From contig CAZPSP010000020.1 of NCBI GenBank assembly GCA_964589285.1, forward strand, positions 1 through 24,807: a stretch of 24,807 nucleotides of DNA, read 5' to 3'. The notes under the pieces were generated by a model. It made no database searches and was not told the DNA's origin. It worked only from the letters and a program-made list of their open reading frames with translations. A program made the position numbers and the translations under genes. Shown piece by piece: positions 21,775 through 24,807 of the stretch. The stretch is from DAOUEG01 sp964589285 (GTDB lineage: Bacteria > Chloroflexota > Dehalococcoidia > Dehalococcoidales > RBG-16-60-22). The first letter of the stretch is position 1. Every line of letters starts with the position of its first letter.

Positions 21775-23328
21775 ATGAAGATAGTTTTAAGTCTTGCCTT
21801 ATTGGCGCTCGTCCTGAGTTCCGGCTTGCTGGCTGCCTGCCAGTCCGGCGCCATGGCGGGCGTGGAGCTCGAAGGCATCACCTGGGTGCTCGAATCCTAT
21901 ACGGATGAATCCGGGATGCACCAGGCGCTGGACGGCACCGAGGTCACGCTCAATTTTAATAAACAGGAACAACAGATGGGCGGCAACGCCGGCTGCAACC
22001 ACTACGGCGGCGGGTATGAACTCCAGGGAAACAAGCTGATACTGCATGATGTCACCGCGACTTTAATGGGCTGTCTCGACGAAGCCGTCATGGACCAGGA
22101 AGCCGCCTACCTCAAGGCACTCGGTAAAGCTGAAGAATATAAAATCGAAGACGGTATATTGACCCTTACCGGCGGCGGCTTTGAGATCAAGTTCAAGGGA
22201 AAGGCTGTTACAGCGACCGCTACAACCACCCCGACGATGCCGGACACAAATCCCCTCGCAAGAACGTTCTGGCGGCTTGTTTCCTATACCAATGAGACAG
22301 GTACGCACAATGCCCTGGAACAGACCGATGTCACCCTTAACTTCGATGCCGAAAAAAACCAGTTCGGCGGCATCGCCGGCTGCAACCAGTACGGCGGTGA
22401 ATATAACCTGAACGGCTCCGCCCTGACCACGGGCAGCATCTATCAGACGGAAATGTATTGTAACGATGAAGCGGTGATGCAGCAGGAACGGGACTACCTG
22501 GAGGCGCTCCAGGCTGCGGAACAATTTGAAATCGATGGCGATACCCTGACCGTCACCGGCGGGGGCTGGACGCTGGAATTCGAGAGATATACTGCGGAAG
22601 CTGTCAACCCGCTGACCGGTACGAGTTGGGTGCTAACTTCTTATTCCGGAGAGATGGGGACGCGCCGGGCGCTGGAAACCGCCCCGGTAACGCTGATCTT
22701 TGACAGAACGACCAACAGCCTGGGCGGCATTGCCGGCTGCAACCAGTACAGCGCGGACTATGAAGCGGACGAGGGAGATTTCTCCATCACCGGCCCGATC
22801 ACCCAGACCAAGAAAGCCTGTACCGGTGAGGGCGTCATGGAGCAGGAACAGCACTATCTTAACGCCCTCGGCGCCGCAGAAGCTTACCAGATCGAGAATG
22901 ATACGCTGACCATCACCGGAGGCGGCTGGACGCTGGAGTTAGCCCGGATGCCGGAACCTACCCCCGTGGAACCCGGCCCCCTGACCGGCACGAGTTGGAC
23001 TCTGGTTTCCTATCATGGTGACATGGGGGAACGGGATGTTATCGAAGGGTCTGAAGTTACGCTCGTCTTCCATGAAGAAGAACCCCGCCTGGGAGGCAGC
23101 GCGGGTTGTAACGATTACGGCGCTCCTTACGAAGTCGATGGTTCATCGCTCAGCCTGACGGACAACATTGTCCAGACATTGAAGCTCTGCGCTGATGAAA
23201 GCGTGATGGAGCAGGAATCGAACTATCTGGCCGCTCTCCAGGCCGCGGAGCAATTCGAACTCTGCGGAAACAGCCTGACCATCACCGGCGGAAGCTGGAC
23301 GCTGGAGTTCGAGAGGGTGGGCAAGTGA
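21775..23328 (+). CDS. Lipoprotein with four tandem META domains (HslJ-like)
   Basis: The 517-residue protein starts with a lipoprotein signal peptide: MK, a hydrophobic run (3-17) and the lipobox LLAAC with Cys22, which the Lgt encoded at 8811 would modify. Four META domains of about 110 residues follow, roughly 32-142, 160-271, 279-391 and 402-514. Each opens with a WxLxSY strand, has GGxAGCN in the middle, and ends with TLTxTGG then W/F-LEF. Each keeps a cysteine pair (C74/C100, C203/C229, C322/C349, C445/C472), consistent with one disulfide per domain outside the cell; repeat 4 has an extra C497. Linkers are Thr/Pro-rich (143-159) and Pro-rich (393-401). HslJ and similar META proteins are linked to stress or novobiocin resistance, but the domain's molecular role is unclear. 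The gene is monocistronic. Confidence 0.92.
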   Translation: MKIVLSLALLALVLSSGLLAACQSGAMAGVELEGITWVLESYTDESGMHQALDGTEVTLNFNKQEQQMGGNAGCNHYGGGYELQGNKLILHDVTATLMGCLDEAVMDQEAAYLKALGKAEEYKIEDGILTLTGGGFEIKFKGKAVTATATTTPTMPDTNPLARTFWRLVSYTNETGTHNALEQTDVTLNFDAEKNQFGGIAGCNQYGGEYNLNGSALTTGSIYQTEMYCNDEAVMQQERDYLEALQAAEQFEIDGDTLTVTGGGWTLEFERYTAEAVNPLTGTSWVLTSYSGEMGTRRALETAPVTLIFDRTTNSLGGIAGCNQYSADYEADEGDFSITGPITQTKKACTGEGVMEQEQHYLNALGAAEAYQIENDTLTITGGGWTLELARMPEPTPVEPGPLTGTSWTLVSYHGDMGERDVIEGSEVTLVFHEEEPRLGGSAGCNDYGAPYEVDGSSLSLTDNIVQTLKLCADESVMEQESNYLAALQAAEQFELCGNSLTITGGSWTLEFERVGK

Positions 23329-23416
23329 TAAGATAAAGGCTCGTCTCATCCGTGTCATACGGATAGGGTATGCAGCCCGCCGGCGGTTCACCTGTCGCTC
23401 CTGTGTAGAAGATAGT

Positions 23417-23439
23417 AAAAAACCGGCTACGGAATTTTT
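23417..23439. terminator. Weak terminator-like foldback before the rRNA promoter
   Basis: A short CCG/CGG stem around GCTA, flanked by runs of A and T that can pair outside an A-A mismatch, ends in five T residues. It may end the META gene transcript. A 6-bp hairpin (ATCCGT 23348-23353, ACGGAT 23359-23364) nearer the stop lacks a T tract. Confidence 0.35.
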
Positions 23440-23481
23440 CAATACCTTGGAAAAAACTGACAAATCGAGCGTAAAATCATG

Positions 23482-23510
23482 TTGACATCACTAGAACCGT
23501 ATGGTAGACT
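23482..23510 (+). promoter_or_regulatory. Promoter of the 23S rRNA transcript
   Basis: A perfect -35 TTGACA (23482-23487) and a -10 TAGACT (23505-23510) are exactly 17 bp apart. The predicted start near 23517 gives a leader of about 140 nt. It lies directly ahead of 23S, with no 16S gene or tRNA between. Confidence 0.8.
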
Positions 23511-23570
23511 TATTCTTGCAATGAAGAAGGCGAACGCATAAGAGCGAAAGCTGGTTGAAGCCAGAATGGT

Positions 23571-23588
23571 CTGGCGGACAACCGCCAG
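23571..23588 (+). promoter_or_regulatory. rRNA leader hairpin
   Basis: CTGGCGG (23571-23577) and CCGCCAG (23582-23588) form a perfect 7-bp stem closed by the tetraloop ACAA. GAAGGC near 23526 and GCCTTC near 23602 can pair outside it, so the leader can fold into one domain, possibly for RNase III processing or antitermination. Confidence 0.5.
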
Positions 23589-23656
23589 GCCTTTAATTTT
23601 GCCTTCCGCACGTTAACAAGTGAATATCAGAAGGGTCTAATATCAAACCTGAAGCA

Positions 23657-24807
<1,151 letters not shown>

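Overview
The window looks like a chromosomal piece of a Dehalococcoidia-type Chloroflexota bacterium, probably an anaerobe. This is inferred from gene content and not from a database match. The pointers are a homocitrate-synthase-family enzyme resembling the Re-type citrate synthases known from Dehalococcoides and clostridia, a 23S rRNA gene with its own promoter and no 16S gene next to it, an archaeal-type (PurO-like) IMP cyclohydrolase, a DUF503 protein, and moderately high GC with dense, ordinary gene packing. I see no prophage, insertion sequence, CRISPR array or tRNA gene.

Layout. 1-2743 (minus): left-truncated DEAD/DEAH helicase of the YprA/MrfA type, a DUF503 protein, and an MFS transporter. 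2744-4415 (plus): promoter with a palindromic spacer, citrate/homocitrate synthase, heptamer repeat and terminator. 4489-4844 (minus): a decayed hicBA toxin-antitoxin pair that gene callers would miss. 4905-7800 (minus): membrane-anchored alpha/beta hydrolase, aldo/keto reductase, short-chain dehydrogenase. 7901-9702 (plus): ftsY-lgt operon closed by a strong terminator. 9713-11383 (plus): stand-alone acyl-CoA carboxylase carboxyltransferase. 11426-16295 (minus): trpS, then a tightly overlapping fabF-recJ-IMP cyclohydrolase operon. 16428-18521 (plus): cysteine-rich protein plus Fpg/Nei-like protein, then a gamma-carbonic-anhydrase-like protein. 18522-18916: repeat mosaic. 18917-21645 (minus): second short-chain dehydrogenase and argS. 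21748-23328 (plus): lipoprotein with four META domains. 23482-24807 (plus): promoter, leader and 5' part of 23S rRNA.

How the parts relate. FtsY and Lgt both act in export and membrane biogenesis, and Lgt would acylate lipoproteins such as the four-META protein. The fabF operon joins lipid synthesis, DNA repair and purine synthesis, and a palindrome matching the Gram-positive SOS (LexA/DinR) box lies just downstream of its predicted promoter.

Most notable observations: (1) ftsY and fabF both appear to start at AUU, each with a good Shine-Dalgarno sequence and homologous residues upstream of the first AUG; (2) the aldo/keto reductase and carbonic-anhydrase-like genes both have long inverted repeats whose 3' arm holds the Shine-Dalgarno and whose loop holds a -10-like box, an arrangement that could silence read-through transcripts; (3) an Fpg/Nei-like protein lacks the catalytic N-terminal proline and is fused in operon to a cysteine-rich protein; (4) a hicBA relic; (5) degenerate 7-bp tandem repeats directly after two plus-strand genes. 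No clearly new multi-gene system was found. The cysteine-rich/Nei-like pair is the nearest candidate.
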